A stretch of DNA of 64,000 nt from BOG-908 sp963751795 (GTDB lineage Bacteria; Pseudomonadota; Alphaproteobacteria; Acetobacterales; Acetobacteraceae): assembly GCA_963751795.1 (NCBI GenBank), contig CAVVVI010000002.1:868001-932000 (forward strand). The letters run 5' to 3'. The notes under the pieces are model-generated. The model did not search any database. It was given only the letters and a program-made list of their open reading frames with translations, and had not been told where the DNA came from. How positions within the stretch are numbered: position 1 is the stretch's first letter; the number at the start of each line of letters is the position of its first letter. Positions 51,895 through 61,536 of the stretch are shown here, piece by piece. Made by a program: the position numbers and the translations under genes.

Positions 51895-53703
51895 CTACTC
51901 GCCGCTCAGATCCCGCCGCCGCCGCTCGAGCTCCTCGCTGTAGCGCCGCAGCGCATATTGTTCGGTCAGCAGGCCCAGCACGCGCAGCGTATCTGTCCCG
52001 TCCACCACGGCCAAGGCATCGGCCTCGGCGGTTTCGAACAGGGCAGCGGCCTCGCGCACCGTCATCTGCGGCGTCAGCACCGCGCTCGTGTGGTGCAGCA
52101 TGTCGCCCACCCGGGCGGCATCCGTCTCGGGGGCGTGGGCGTCGGCCACCCAGATGATGCCGGCGTAGCGGTCGGCTTCGTCGATCGCGATGACGCGGGT
52201 GACCGAGCCCAGCGGGTATTGCCGGCGGAAGGCGGCCAGCGTGGTGGCGGTGCCGACCGGGCGCACGTCCGGCCGCATCATCCGGCCCACGGTGAGGTTG
52301 CGGATCCAGCCGACATCGACGGCCGAGCGGATGCTCTCGCCGCGCAGGTGGAAACGCCAGGTGGCGAACGAGTAGCCGAAGGTGCGCCGTACCGTCAGCG
52401 AGGAGACGACGGCGGCGGCCAGGACCGCCACGGTCAGCGGCAGGCTGCCGGTGCTCTCGAGGGCTAGAAAGGTCATGGTCAGCGGCCCGCCGACGATGGC
52501 GACCGCCAGGCCGCTCATGCCGATCAGCCCGTATGCCGCATCCGGGAAGACGGGGATCGGCCAGACCAGGAGCATGATGGCGGCGAACGCCTTGCCCAGC
52601 ATGGCGCCCAGGAACAGCGAGGCGAAGAACAGCCCGCCGCGGAAACCCGAGCCGAGGGAGATGGCCGAGGCCACCGATTTGAGCGCGAGCAGGGTCAGCA
52701 GCGTGGCGAGCGGCAACTCCGCCGTCAGGCTGCCGCGCAGTGCGCCGTGGCCGGCCGAGAGCACCGCCGGCGTGGCGCAGGCCAGCCCGCCCAGGATCAG
52801 GCCGCCGATCGCCGGGCGAAGCCAGGCCGGCACGCGGCTGCGGCTGAACGCCGTCTCGGTCAGCGTGACTCCATACATGATTGCGATACCGGTGGCCGCG
52901 CACAGGATGCCGAGCAGCAGCACGGGCAGGAAATCCACCGTCGTCATGCCGGGCGGGGTTGGAATGTCGTAGCCGGGCTCGTCGCCCAGGATCAGCCGCT
53001 GCACCATCACCGCGCTGATGGAGGCGGCGACCACCGGCGCCAGGCTGATCAGCGAGTAGGTGCCGATGACCAGCTCGAACGCATAAAAGGCGCCGGTGAG
53101 CGGCGCGTTGAACGCGCTGGCGATGGCGGCGGCCGCCCCGCAGCCCACCAGCAGCCGCAGATCCGCCCGCCGCACGCGGAAGGCGCGCCCCAGGCGGGAG
53201 CCGACGGCGGCGCCGATCTGCGTGTAGCCGGCTTCCAGCCCCACCGAGGCACCGACGCCGTTGCTGAGCAGTGTCTGGGCCACCACGGCCAGGCTGTCTT
53301 TCAGCGACATCTTGCCGCCGTACAGCGCGTTGGCCTCAATGGGATCGACGGTGCGGCGCGGTGCCCAGCGGGCCAAGGCGAAGGTGAGCAGGCCCATGCC
53401 CAGCCCACCCAGGCCGGGTACCGCCACCGCCCGCCAGGGGGCGAGGCTGATCTGTGCCGAAAGGCGCTGCCCCGGCGCGAGCCCGTACAGCAGCTCGTGG
53501 GCCAACTGGGTGGATTGGTTCATGGCCACCACCAGCAGGCCCGCGGCGATGCCCAGAACCGAGGCGAGGACGACCAGGAAGATCTCGTCGGCGCGCACCA
53601 GGGCGCGCAGCGATTTCGGCGCCTGCAGCGCCATGCTGGCCAGGCTGCGGCGCCGGCGCAGGCCGGGCAATGCGAGGGCGGGCTGCTTGGATTGCGGTGG
53701 CAT
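51895..53703 (-). CDS. ClC-type chloride channel/transporter with CBS domains
   Basis: 602 residues. Ten or more membrane helices with ClC motifs: NGVGASVGLEAGYTQIGAA (residues 148-166), FNAPLTGAFYAFELVIG, GSGFRGGLFFASLFLGAMLG. The gating Glu is kept (Glu157), but the usual GREGP reads GLEAG, losing the selectivity-filter Arg and Pro neighbours. Two CBS domains (about 470-590: NLTVGRMMRPDVRPV and MLHHTSAVLTPQMTVREA) can bind nucleotides. The start MPPQSKQ was preferred over a start 40 codons upstream. Confidence 0.9.
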   Translation of the reverse strand: MPPQSKQPALALPGLRRRRSLASMALQAPKSLRALVRADEIFLVVLASVLGIAAGLLVVAMNQSTQLAHELLYGLAPGQRLSAQISLAPWRAVAVPGLGGLGMGLLTFALARWAPRRTVDPIEANALYGGKMSLKDSLAVVAQTLLSNGVGASVGLEAGYTQIGAAVGSRLGRAFRVRRADLRLLVGCGAAAAIASAFNAPLTGAFYAFELVIGTYSLISLAPVVAASISAVMVQRLILGDEPGYDIPTPPGMTTVDFLPVLLLGILCAATGIAIMYGVTLTETAFSRSRVPAWLRPAIGGLILGGLACATPAVLSAGHGALRGSLTAELPLATLLTLLALKSVASAISLGSGFRGGLFFASLFLGAMLGKAFAAIMLLVWPIPVFPDAAYGLIGMSGLAVAIVGGPLTMTFLALESTGSLPLTVAVLAAAVVSSLTVRRTFGYSFATWRFHLRGESIRSAVDVGWIRNLTVGRMMRPDVRPVGTATTLAAFRRQYPLGSVTRVIAIDEADRYAGIIWVADAHAPETDAARVGDMLHHTSAVLTPQMTVREAAALFETAEADALAVVDGTDTLRVLGLLTEQYALRRYSEELERRRRDLSGE

Positions 53704-53803
53704 GGCGAACACCCTGGCCGGGCGGGCCGGCGTTCCTTGTGCTACGCCGCTGCCGCAGAGTCCCACAACATCGGCTTGGGGCGCGCGTGCAGGGAGCGAT
53801 GCA

Positions 53804-54817
53804 ATGACGATTCCGCCGACCATGCGGCAGGTGACAGTCAGCGGCGCCGGCGGGCCCGAGGTGATGCGGGTGGCCGAGGCGCCGGTGCCGCAGCCGCGCG
53901 CCGGCGAGGTGCTGCTGCGCGTGGCCGCCGCCGGCGTGAACCGCCCCGACGTGGCGCAGCGCAGCGGCAGTTATCCGCCGCCGCCCGATGCCAGCCCGGT
54001 GCTGGGGTTGGAGGTGGCAGGCACCGTGGCGGCCCTGGGCGAGGGCGTGGCCGGATTGCGCGTGGGCGATGCGGTGTGCGCGCTCGTCAATGGCGGCGGC
54101 TACGCGGAGTATTGCGTGGCGCCCGCGGGCCAGTGCCTGCCCTGGCCGGCGGGCTACGACGCGGTTCGGGCCGCGGCACTGCCGGAGACGTTCTCTACCG
54201 TGTGGGCCAATCTGTTCGGCCCCAACCTGCCCAGCGGCGGCCATTTGGTGGCCGGGCAGAGCGTGCTGATTCATGGCGGCAGCAGCGGCATCGGCACCAC
54301 CGCCATCCAGCTGGCGCGTGCCTTCGGCGCCCGCGTGTTCGTCACTGCCGGCTCGGCCGAGAAATGCGCGGCCTGCACGGCGCTGGGCGCCGAGGCGGCG
54401 ATCGATTACCGGCGCGAGGATTTCGTGGCCCGCGTGCTGGCGCTGACCGAGGGGCGCGGGGTGGATGTGGTGCTCGACATGGTTGCCGGCAGCTATCTGT
54501 CGCGCAACACGCAGGTGCTGGCGCGGGACGGGCGGCTGGTGGTGATCGCCGTGCAGGGCGGCATGCGCGATCCGGAGTTCAATATCGCGCTAGTGATGCT
54601 GAAGCGGCTGGTGATCACCGGTTCCACCCTGCGGCCGCGCACGGCGGCGGAAAAGGCGGCCATCGCGCGCGAGTTGCAGGCCCACGTATGGCCGCTGCTC
54701 GATGCCGGCACCTGCAAGCCGGTGGTGCACGCCACCTTCGGGCTGGCGCAGGTGGCCGACGCGCATCGGCTGATGGAGAGCAGCGCGCATATCGGCAAGA
54801 TCGTGCTGACCCTGTAG
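53804..54817 (+). CDS. Zinc-independent NAD(P)H quinone oxidoreductase (PIG3-like MDR)
   Basis: 337 residues, medium-chain dehydrogenase/reductase without zinc ligands. MRQVTVSGAGGPEVM starts the GroES-like domain, AAGVNRPDVAQRSGSYPPPP and GLEVAGTV are quinone-oxidoreductase signatures, and the Rossmann motif is SVLIHGGSSGIGTTAIQLAR. The pattern resembles the PIG3/TP53I3 group, which reduces ortho-quinones with NADPH. ATG with AGGGAGCG upstream. Co-directional with the next hydrolase, 13 nt apart. Confidence 0.92.
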   Translation: MTIPPTMRQVTVSGAGGPEVMRVAEAPVPQPRAGEVLLRVAAAGVNRPDVAQRSGSYPPPPDASPVLGLEVAGTVAALGEGVAGLRVGDAVCALVNGGGYAEYCVAPAGQCLPWPAGYDAVRAAALPETFSTVWANLFGPNLPSGGHLVAGQSVLIHGGSSGIGTTAIQLARAFGARVFVTAGSAEKCAACTALGAEAAIDYRREDFVARVLALTEGRGVDVVLDMVAGSYLSRNTQVLARDGRLVVIAVQGGMRDPEFNIALVMLKRLVITGSTLRPRTAAEKAAIARELQAHVWPLLDAGTCKPVVHATFGLAQVADAHRLMESSAHIGKIVLTL

Positions 54818-54830
54818 GGCAGGGCTGCCC

Positions 54831-55604
54831 ATGCTGCTGCATGCCCAGGAGAGCGGCCGAGGGCCGACGGTCTGCCTGCTGCACGGCCTGTTCGGCCGGG
54901 CGCAGAATCTGGGTGCCCTGGCGCGGCGCCTTGCCGCCAGCCACCGCGTGATCGCGCTGGATCTGCGTAACCACGGCGCCAGCCCGCATGCGGCCGGCAT
55001 GGCTTACGCCACCATGGCCGAGGATGTGTTCGCCACCCTGGCCGCGATGGCGGCGCTGCCTTGCGCGGTGCTCGGCCATTCGATGGGCGGCAAGGTGGCG
55101 ATGGTGATGGCGCTGAGCCAGCCGCCGCTGGTGCGCCGGCTGGTGGTGGCCGACATCGCGCCGGTCGCCTACGCCCACCACAACGCTGGCGTGGCCGCTG
55201 CCCTGCAGGCTTTGCAGCTGACGCCGGGGCTGGACCGGCGGCGTGCGGACCTGGCACTCGCTGCCGCGGTGCCCGACCCCGGCGTGCGCGGCTTCCTGCT
55301 GCAGAACCTGGCGTTCGGCGCTGTACCGGCGTGGAAGATCGGCCTCGATGCCATCGCGGCCGGCATGGCCGAGATCGAGGGCTGGCCGCCGGCGATGGAA
55401 ACGCGGCACTACCCCGGCCCGGCGCTGTTCGTGGCCGGCGGCGCTTCGGACTACGTGACGCTGGCCGGCAGCGCGGCGATCGCCCGGCAGTTTCCGGCGG
55501 CCCGCGTGCAGGTGCTTCCCGGCGCAGGGCATTGGCTGCATGCCGAGCAGCCCGAAGCGTTTGCGGCCGCGGTGGTGCCGTTCGTGGACGAGGACGCGCC
55601 GTAG
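54831..55604 (+). CDS. Alpha/beta-hydrolase, YbfF-like esterase
   Basis: 257 residues. Oxyanion region CLLHGLFGRAQNLGALARRL, then ALDLRNHGASPH, nucleophile elbow LGHSMGGKVAMVMAL, and terminal His in LPGAGHWLHAEQPEAF. The RNHG and HSMGGK segments place it with YbfF/ABHD11-type hydrolases that cleave short acyl-CoA or acyl esters. The substrate is unproven. Confidence 0.9.
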   Translation: MLLHAQESGRGPTVCLLHGLFGRAQNLGALARRLAASHRVIALDLRNHGASPHAAGMAYATMAEDVFATLAAMAALPCAVLGHSMGGKVAMVMALSQPPLVRRLVVADIAPVAYAHHNAGVAAALQALQLTPGLDRRRADLALAAAVPDPGVRGFLLQNLAFGAVPAWKIGLDAIAAGMAEIEGWPPAMETRHYPGPALFVAGGASDYVTLAGSAAIARQFPAARVQVLPGAGHWLHAEQPEAFAAAVVPFVDEDAP

Positions 55605-55702
55605 GCAGCGCACCGCCCAGCCGTAAACCGTCTGTCCATCATCGCTGCGTACACTTGCGCTCGCCGGTCGATCCTGCCGGTCAGTTGCAATTGAGGCAGC
55701 TC

Positions 55703-56650
55703 ATGACGGCACCGGTCGGACCAATCCTCGTCTTCGATGACGAATTCAAGAATTTCGTGTCTTCGCCAGACGGTTCTCAAGGCTGGATGACCAGCCTGCC
55801 CTACGGTGGCGATGCCGCGCGCACGCTGAGCGGCAATCACGAGGCGGAATATTATTCCGACAGCTCGGTCGGCAAAAACCCGTTCTCGGTCAAGAACGGC
55901 GTGCTGTCGATCACCGCCACGGCCGCGGCACCCGGCTCCAATCCGGACAATCTGCCCTACGATTCCGGGATCATCACGACGAACAAGTCGTTTTCCATGA
56001 CGTATGGCCTGTTCGAAATGCGTGCGGAGCTGCCGGCGGGGCAGGGGCTGTGGCCGGCGTTCTGGATGCTGCCGGTCAGTGGCCAGTACACGTCCGAACT
56101 CGACGTGTTCGAGCAGCTCGGCAACGATCCGAGCACGATCTATTCGACCACACACGGCAGCACGGCCGGGCAGTGGGGCAGCGACTTCCAGACGCTGCAT
56201 GTGCCGGATACCTCGGCCGGGTTTCACGTGTACGGCGTGAACTGGGAGCCCAAGACGATCACCTTTTTTGTCGATCACCACGTGGTGGCGACCGCACCGA
56301 CGCCGTCGAGCATGAACCAGCCGATGTACATGCTGGCCAACCTGGCCGTGGGCGGCGCGGGCAGCTGGCCCGGTGCGGCGGCGGGCAATGCCGTGCCGGC
56401 GACGCTCAAGATCGACTGGGTGCGCGCTTATGCCACCGCGAACTCCACGGATATCGGCGGCAGCCAGGCGATCGCGCACCCGATCGCCACGCACCCCATG
56501 CTGGCGGACTGGTCGGCGGCCGGCGCGCTGCAGCCGATCGGGACGGTGCACGCAATATCCCACGCCGCGATGGGTGGATCGCATGTGCCCGAAGACCTGA
56601 TGGTGCATCACGCGGCCGGCTTCATGCACCACGCGATGCTGCCGGCGTAG
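55703..56650 (+). CDS. Glycoside hydrolase family 16 enzyme without a signal peptide
   Basis: 315 residues. GH16 jelly-roll landmarks: SGIITTNKSFSMTYGLFEMR, LPAGQGLWPAFWMLP and the catalytic ELDVFE (nucleophile Glu132, Asp134, acid/base Glu137), then WEPKTITFFVD and YMLANLAVGG. GH16 enzymes cut beta-1,3/1,4-glucans or galactans. No N-terminal signal peptide is seen. The last 60 residues beyond the domain are His/Met-rich (HAISHAAMGGSHVPEDLM, FMHHAMLPA) and unlike known binding modules. GC content looks lower than in neighbours. Confidence 0.88.
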   Translation: MTAPVGPILVFDDEFKNFVSSPDGSQGWMTSLPYGGDAARTLSGNHEAEYYSDSSVGKNPFSVKNGVLSITATAAAPGSNPDNLPYDSGIITTNKSFSMTYGLFEMRAELPAGQGLWPAFWMLPVSGQYTSELDVFEQLGNDPSTIYSTTHGSTAGQWGSDFQTLHVPDTSAGFHVYGVNWEPKTITFFVDHHVVATAPTPSSMNQPMYMLANLAVGGAGSWPGAAAGNAVPATLKIDWVRAYATANSTDIGGSQAIAHPIATHPMLADWSAAGALQPIGTVHAISHAAMGGSHVPEDLMVHHAAGFMHHAMLPA

Positions 56651-56697
56651 GCGCGCCTGCGCCGGCGGGCAGGTCAGGACAGCGAGCGCGCCGCCGT

Positions 56698-58218
56698 TCA
56701 GGCGGGGCTGGGCACCAGGTCGCGCCCGGGGATGCGGTGGCGAAACGCCAAGGCTTCGGCCACATCCTGCCGGCGCACCAGCGGCGCGCGCGCCAGATCG
56801 GCAATGGTGCGGGCCACGCGCAGCACGCGCGTGAAGCCGCGCGGCGAGAGGTGCAGGCGCGCCATGGCCTGTTCGGCCAGCGTGCGCGCATCGTCGGCCA
56901 GCGCAATGCCGCTGCCATCGGCCTCGGCATTGGTGAACGGGCCGGCCGCGCCGCCACGGAGGCGTTGGGCCGCACGGGCGGCTGCTACGCGTGCGGCCAC
57001 TGAAGCGGTCGGCTCGCCGGCGGGCGCGCGCGACAGGTCGGCGGCGCTGGCCGGCTGCACGTGCACGGTCAGGTCGATGCGGTCCAGCAGCGGCCCGCTC
57101 AGCCGACCGAGATACTCCTCGCCGCAGCGCGGTGCGCGCGCGCATTCCCGCTCGGTGGTGCCCAGATGGCCGCAGCGGCACGGGTTCATCGCCGCGATCA
57201 GCTGGAAGCGCGCGGGGTAGGTGACGTGGGCGGCAGCGCGCGCCACCGTGGTGCGGCCGGTCTCCAACGGCTGGCGCAGCACTTCGAGCACCTGGCGGGG
57301 GAACTCCGGCAGCTCGTCGAGGAACAGCACGCCGCGATGCGCGAGGCTCACCTCGCCCGGCCGCGCGCGGGCGCCGCCGCCCACCAGCGCGGCCTGGCTG
57401 GTATTGTGGTGCGGCTCGCGGAAAGGCGGGCGGCGCAGCAAGCGGCCCTCGTCGAGCATGCCCGCGACGCTGTGGATCATGCTCACCTCCAGCGCCTCGG
57501 CCGGCAGCAGATCGGGCAGCAGCCCCGGCAGGCGCGCCGCCAGCATCGATTTGCCGGCGCCCGGCGGGCCCACGAGCAGCAGGTTGTGGCCGCCGGCCGC
57601 CGCGATCTCCAACGCACGGCGCGCCGTCTCCAGCCCGCGCACCTCGGCCAGATCGGGCGCGGGCTGGCCGGCGGCCAGGCCGGAGGTGGCCGGCGGGGTG
57701 AGCACCTGGGTGCCGCGGAAATGGTTGATCAGCGAAAGCAGATCGGTGGGCGTCAACACCTCCACGCTGCCGGCCCAGGCCGCCTCGCCACCCTGGCTGC
57801 CGGGACAGATCAGGCCCAGCTCCAGCGCGCCGGCGCCGATCGCCGCCGGCAGCACGCCGGCCACCGGGTTGATGCTGCCGTCTAGCGAGAGCTCGCCGAT
57901 GGCGGCGTAATGGCCGATATCCTCGCGCGGCAGCACGTCCATCGCGGCGAGCACGGCCAGTGCGATCGGCAGGTCGAAATGCGAGCCCTCCTTCAGCAGC
58001 CCGGCCGGCGCCAGATTGATCAGCACGCGGCGCGGCGGCAGCGACAGGCCCATCGCGGTCAGCGCCGCACGCACCCGCTCGCGCGCCTCGGCCACCGCCT
58101 TGTCAGGCAGGCCCACCACGAGGAAGGCGGGCAGGCCGCTCGAGATCTGCACCTGCACCTCGACGGGCACGGCCTCGATGCCGGAGAAAGCGAAGCTGCG
58201 GATGGCGGCGAAGGTCAT
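56698..58218 (-). CDS. comM: YifB/ComM family AAA+ Mg-chelatase-like helicase
   Basis: 506 residues. N-terminal Lon-substrate-like domain (IEAVPVEVQVQISSGLPAFL, VGLPDKAVAEARERVRAALT), central AAA+ with Walker A VGPPGAGKSMLAARLPGLLP and Walker B GVLFLDELPEF, Cys-rich NPCRCGHLG, and the terminal helical domain. ComM-type proteins promote branch migration during natural transformation; YifB names the same family where transformation is not known. The symbol is by family, not by proof. Confidence 0.92.
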   Translation of the reverse strand: MTFAAIRSFAFSGIEAVPVEVQVQISSGLPAFLVVGLPDKAVAEARERVRAALTAMGLSLPPRRVLINLAPAGLLKEGSHFDLPIALAVLAAMDVLPREDIGHYAAIGELSLDGSINPVAGVLPAAIGAGALELGLICPGSQGGEAAWAGSVEVLTPTDLLSLINHFRGTQVLTPPATSGLAAGQPAPDLAEVRGLETARRALEIAAAGGHNLLLVGPPGAGKSMLAARLPGLLPDLLPAEALEVSMIHSVAGMLDEGRLLRRPPFREPHHNTSQAALVGGGARARPGEVSLAHRGVLFLDELPEFPRQVLEVLRQPLETGRTTVARAAAHVTYPARFQLIAAMNPCRCGHLGTTERECARAPRCGEEYLGRLSGPLLDRIDLTVHVQPASAADLSRAPAGEPTASVAARVAAARAAQRLRGGAAGPFTNAEADGSGIALADDARTLAEQAMARLHLSPRGFTRVLRVARTIADLARAPLVRRQDVAEALAFRHRIPGRDLVPSPA

Positions 58219-58402
58219 GGGTTGTCACGCTAGCATAACAACCGCCGGTAGAGTAAGGGCGGTAAGCACCGCTTGGCGTAGAAAAGCGGATTTTCTGCGC
58301 TATCACGCATGGCGTCGCCTTGCCGCGCAGCGAGGCGCGCGCCTGGACAGAATGCGGCGTTCGGAGTGATCTGCCGGCCAGCCCGCAACCACAGGACCCG
58401 CG

Positions 58403-60235
58403 ATGCCCGCCGCTCTGGCCAGCCGCCGCAACCTCGAATTCACGCTATACGACTGGCTCGACGTGGAGGCGCTGACCGACCGACCGGCCTACGCCGACCA
58501 TTCGCGCGCGACCTTCGATGCGCTGCTCGACCTCTCGGAGCGGATCGCCACCGACAAGTATCTGCCGACGCTGAAGGACGGCGACCGCCGTGAGCCGTGG
58601 CAGGACGAGCAGGGCGACGTGCACGTGCTGCCGGCCATTCGCGAGGCGCTGGTGGCCAGTGCCGAGGCCGGGCTGTTCGCCTGCGGATTTCCCGCCGAGC
58701 TGGACGGCCTGGCGGTGCCGGCGACTGTCTATTGGGCGGCGATGGGCCTGCTGAAGGCGGCCAACGTGTCGGCGGCCGGGTTCATGATGCTGACGGTGGC
58801 CAATGCGCGGCTGATCGCCGCGTTCGGCACGCCGGCGCAGACCGAGGCGTTCGCCAAGCCGCAGATCGCCGGGCGCTGGTTCGGCACCATGTGCCTCTCC
58901 GAGCCCCAGGCCGGCAGCTCGCTGGCCGACGTGACCACGCGGGCCGAGCCGGATGGCGCGGATGCCGCGGATGATCCGCTAGGCGCGCGCTACCGCCTGC
59001 GCGGCAACAAGATGTGGATTTCGGCGGCCGACCACGATGCCAGCGAGAACATCGTGCATCTGGTGCTGGCCAAGGTGCCCGGGCCCGATGGCCGGCCGAT
59101 CCCCGGCACCAAGGGCATCTCGCTGTTCATCGTGCCGAAATACCTGCCTGGCGCCGATGGCCGGCCGGGCGCGCGCAACGACATCGCGGTGGCCGGGCTG
59201 AACCACAAGATGGGCTTTCGTGGCACGCCGAACTGCCTGCTGAACCTGGGCGAGGGCCGGCAGATGCCGGGCGGTGCGGCGGGCGCCATCGGCTACCGGG
59301 TGGGCGCCGTGGGGCAGGGCCTGGCGCAGATGTTCCAGATGATGAACGAGGCGCGGGTCGGCGTGGGGCTGGGTGCGGCCATGCTGGCGGTGCGCGGCTA
59401 TCACCTCGCACTCACCTACGCGACCGAGCGCCTGCAGGGCCGGCCGCTGGAGGCGCGCGGCCGGGTGGACCAGCCGCCGGTGGCGCTGATCCGCCATCCG
59501 GACGTCAAGCGCATGCTGCTGGCCGCCAAGGCCTATGCCGAGGGGTCGCTGGCGCTGGTGCTCTACGCCGGCAAGCTGATCGACGAGGAGCGCAGCGCGC
59601 CCTCCCCGGAAGCGCGGGCCCAGGCCGGGGCGCTGCTCTCGCTGCTGACGCCGGTGGCCAAGACCTGGCCGAGCGAATGGGGCCTGGCCGCCAACGATCT
59701 GGCGATCCAGATCCACGGCGGCTACGGCTACACGCGCGATTTCGACGTGGAGCAGCTGTACCGCGACAACCGGCTCAACCCCATCCACGAGGGCACGACC
59801 GGCATCCAGGGCATCGACCTGCTGGGCCGCAAGATCCTGCGCGAACGGGCCGCCAGCCTGCGGCAGTTACAGGCGCTGGTCAGCACCACGGCGGAACATG
59901 CGCGCGCACAGCCGGCGCTGGCGCCCCACGCCGAGGCGTTGCAGGCGACATGGGACCGCATCGGCATGGTGGTGGATGGCCTGCTCGGCCTCAACGACGA
60001 TTCCCGGGCGCTGGCCTTTGCCACCGCCTTCCTCTCGGCGTTCGGCCACGCCGTGGTCGGCTGGCTGTGGCTGGACCAGGCGGTGCTGTGCACCGACGGC
60101 ACGCCGTTCCATCTCGGTAAGCTGGCCGCCTGCCGGTTCTATTTCGAGACGGAGCTGCCGCGGGTGGGGTTGTGGCTGGACCAGGTGGCCGCGATGAGCG
60201 ACGCGGCGCCGGGCATGCTGGAAGAGCAGTTCTAG
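58403..60235 (+). CDS. Acyl-CoA dehydrogenase with C-terminal extension
   Basis: 610 residues. Acyl-CoA dehydrogenase core with TMCLSEPQAGSSLADVTTRA, NKMWISAADHDASENIVHLV, KISLFIVPKYLPG-like strand, AIQIHGGYGYTRDFDVEQLY and HEGTTGIQGIDLLGRKI, in which the Glu is the catalytic base. The extra C-terminal domain of about 120 residues is as in the FadE/DmdC-type group, used for long-chain or methylthiopropionyl-CoA substrates. The substrate is not decidable. It is followed 31 nt later by recO. Confidence 0.92.
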   Translation: MPAALASRRNLEFTLYDWLDVEALTDRPAYADHSRATFDALLDLSERIATDKYLPTLKDGDRREPWQDEQGDVHVLPAIREALVASAEAGLFACGFPAELDGLAVPATVYWAAMGLLKAANVSAAGFMMLTVANARLIAAFGTPAQTEAFAKPQIAGRWFGTMCLSEPQAGSSLADVTTRAEPDGADAADDPLGARYRLRGNKMWISAADHDASENIVHLVLAKVPGPDGRPIPGTKGISLFIVPKYLPGADGRPGARNDIAVAGLNHKMGFRGTPNCLLNLGEGRQMPGGAAGAIGYRVGAVGQGLAQMFQMMNEARVGVGLGAAMLAVRGYHLALTYATERLQGRPLEARGRVDQPPVALIRHPDVKRMLLAAKAYAEGSLALVLYAGKLIDEERSAPSPEARAQAGALLSLLTPVAKTWPSEWGLAANDLAIQIHGGYGYTRDFDVEQLYRDNRLNPIHEGTTGIQGIDLLGRKILRERAASLRQLQALVSTTAEHARAQPALAPHAEALQATWDRIGMVVDGLLGLNDDSRALAFATAFLSAFGHAVVGWLWLDQAVLCTDGTPFHLGKLAACRFYFETELPRVGLWLDQVAAMSDAAPGMLEEQF

Positions 60236-60266
60236 GCACCGGGCCAGTGCGGCGGGCCTGCCTGCG

Positions 60267-61001
60267 GTGATCGAATGGTCGGCGCCGGGCATCATCCTCT
60301 CGGCCGCGCCGTATGGCGAGGGCGATGCGCTCGCCACGCTGTTCACCGAGGCGCAGGGCCTCACGCGCGGCCTGGCGCGCGGTGGCCTGTCGCGCGCGCG
60401 TGCGGCGACCTGGCAGGCGGGCAATCTGGTGGAAGCGCGCTGGACCGCGCGCCTGGCCGACCAGCTCGGCAGCCTGACGGCCGAGCTGGTGCATGCCGCG
60501 GCCGCCCTGGCCATGCAGGACGCACTGGCGCTGGCTGTACTGTCGGCCGCCTGCGCGGTGGCCGAAGGTGCGTTGCCGGAGCGCGAGGCCCACCCGCGCA
60601 TCTTCCGCGGCCTGCTGCACCTGATCGCGCATCTGCAGGACGGGCTGGAGGGTGCGGCCGCGCTGGCCGAGTGGGAGCTGGGGCTGCTGTCGGATCTCGG
60701 CTTCGGGCTGGATCTCTCGCGTTGTGCCGTGACCGGCAGCAGCGAAGGGCTGGCGTTCGTCTCGCCGCGCACTGGGCGGGCAGTGGCCGCGGCCGCGGCC
60801 GGTGACTGGCAGCAGCGGCTGCTGGCGTTGCCGCCCTTCCTCGCCGGCGGCGGGCCGGCCGATGCTGCCAGCGTACAGGACGGGCTGCGGCTGACGGGCC
60901 ATTTTCTGGCACGCGACGCGTTCGGCGCCCGCCACCGCGCGATGCCGACGGCGCGGTTGCTGCTGTACGACCGCGTATGTGGCCTGACGACGCGCGCGTA
61001 G
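60267..61001 (+). CDS. recO: DNA repair protein RecO
   Basis: 244 residues, GTG start. OB-fold N-terminal domain MIEWSAPGIILSAAPYGEGD with FTEAQGLTRGLARGG, then the helical domain (HPRIFRGLLHLIAHL, WELGLLSDLGFGLDLSRCAVTG). RecO loads RecA with RecR at gaps. Only one Cys is visible, so the zinc finger of some RecO proteins is absent. It is usually beside era; here it follows an acyl-CoA dehydrogenase. Confidence 0.93.
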   Translation: MIEWSAPGIILSAAPYGEGDALATLFTEAQGLTRGLARGGLSRARAATWQAGNLVEARWTARLADQLGSLTAELVHAAAALAMQDALALAVLSAACAVAEGALPEREAHPRIFRGLLHLIAHLQDGLEGAAALAEWELGLLSDLGFGLDLSRCAVTGSSEGLAFVSPRTGRAVAAAAAGDWQQRLLALPPFLAGGGPADAASVQDGLRLTGHFLARDAFGARHRAMPTARLLLYDRVCGLTTRA

Positions 61002-61104
61002 CGGCGCGGCCACGCTTGCCCGCCATTTCGGGGCTGGCGAGCGTTGCACCGGGCGGCCAGTGTGTTACAGTCAAGCATCTAATTGGGATTGCTAGACGTT
61101 CAGG

Positions 61105-61536
61105 ATGGCAGCCGTTCTGGCAATAGGGCTTCTGGCCGGCTGCGCCTCGATCGTCGAAGGAACCGACCAGCAGATCGCGGTCAACTTCAGTCCGGCGGGC
61201 GCCGATTGCGGGCTGTATCGCAAGGGCCTGAAGATCGGCACGATCATGCAGGCGCCCGGTAGCACACTGGTGAACGAGACGAAGAGCGATATCTGGATCG
61301 TCTGCATCAAGCCGGACTACCAGCCCGCCACCTACCTCAACCATTCCGGCATCGCCGGCGGCAAGTTCGGCAACATCGTGGCCGGTAGCGGCATTGGCTG
61401 GGCGATCAATTCCGCTTCGGGTGCCGACAACAAGTATGACGGCACGGTCGACCTCACCTTGGCGCCGGCAACTCAGCCGCCGGCTGCGCCACCGGCGCTG
61501 CCCGCCACGTTTGAGGGGACGTTGCCTGCCAGCTAG
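61105..61536 (+). CDS. Putative lipoprotein
   Basis: 143 residues. A very short signal MAAVLAIGLLAGC carries a lipobox (LAGC, Cys13). The mature part (SIVEGTDQQIAVNFSPAGAD, CGLYRKGLKIGTIMQAPGST, IWIVCIKPDYQPATY) holds two further Cys that could form a disulfide and resembles small exported beta-sandwich lipoproteins of unknown role; a Gly-rich helix and a Pro/Ala tail follow. The downstream SRPBCC gene starts within its 3' end. Confidence 0.75.
   Translation: MAAVLAIGLLAGCASIVEGTDQQIAVNFSPAGADCGLYRKGLKIGTIMQAPGSTLVNETKSDIWIVCIKPDYQPATYLNHSGIAGGKFGNIVAGSGIGWAINSASGADNKYDGTVDLTLAPATQPPAAPPALPATFEGTLPAS

Noticed and set aside
53704..53803. EcfG promoter upstream of the ClC gene (GGAAC on the minus strand at 53736-53732)
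   Set aside because: The nearest TGTT lies 21 bp away, outside the allowed spacing.
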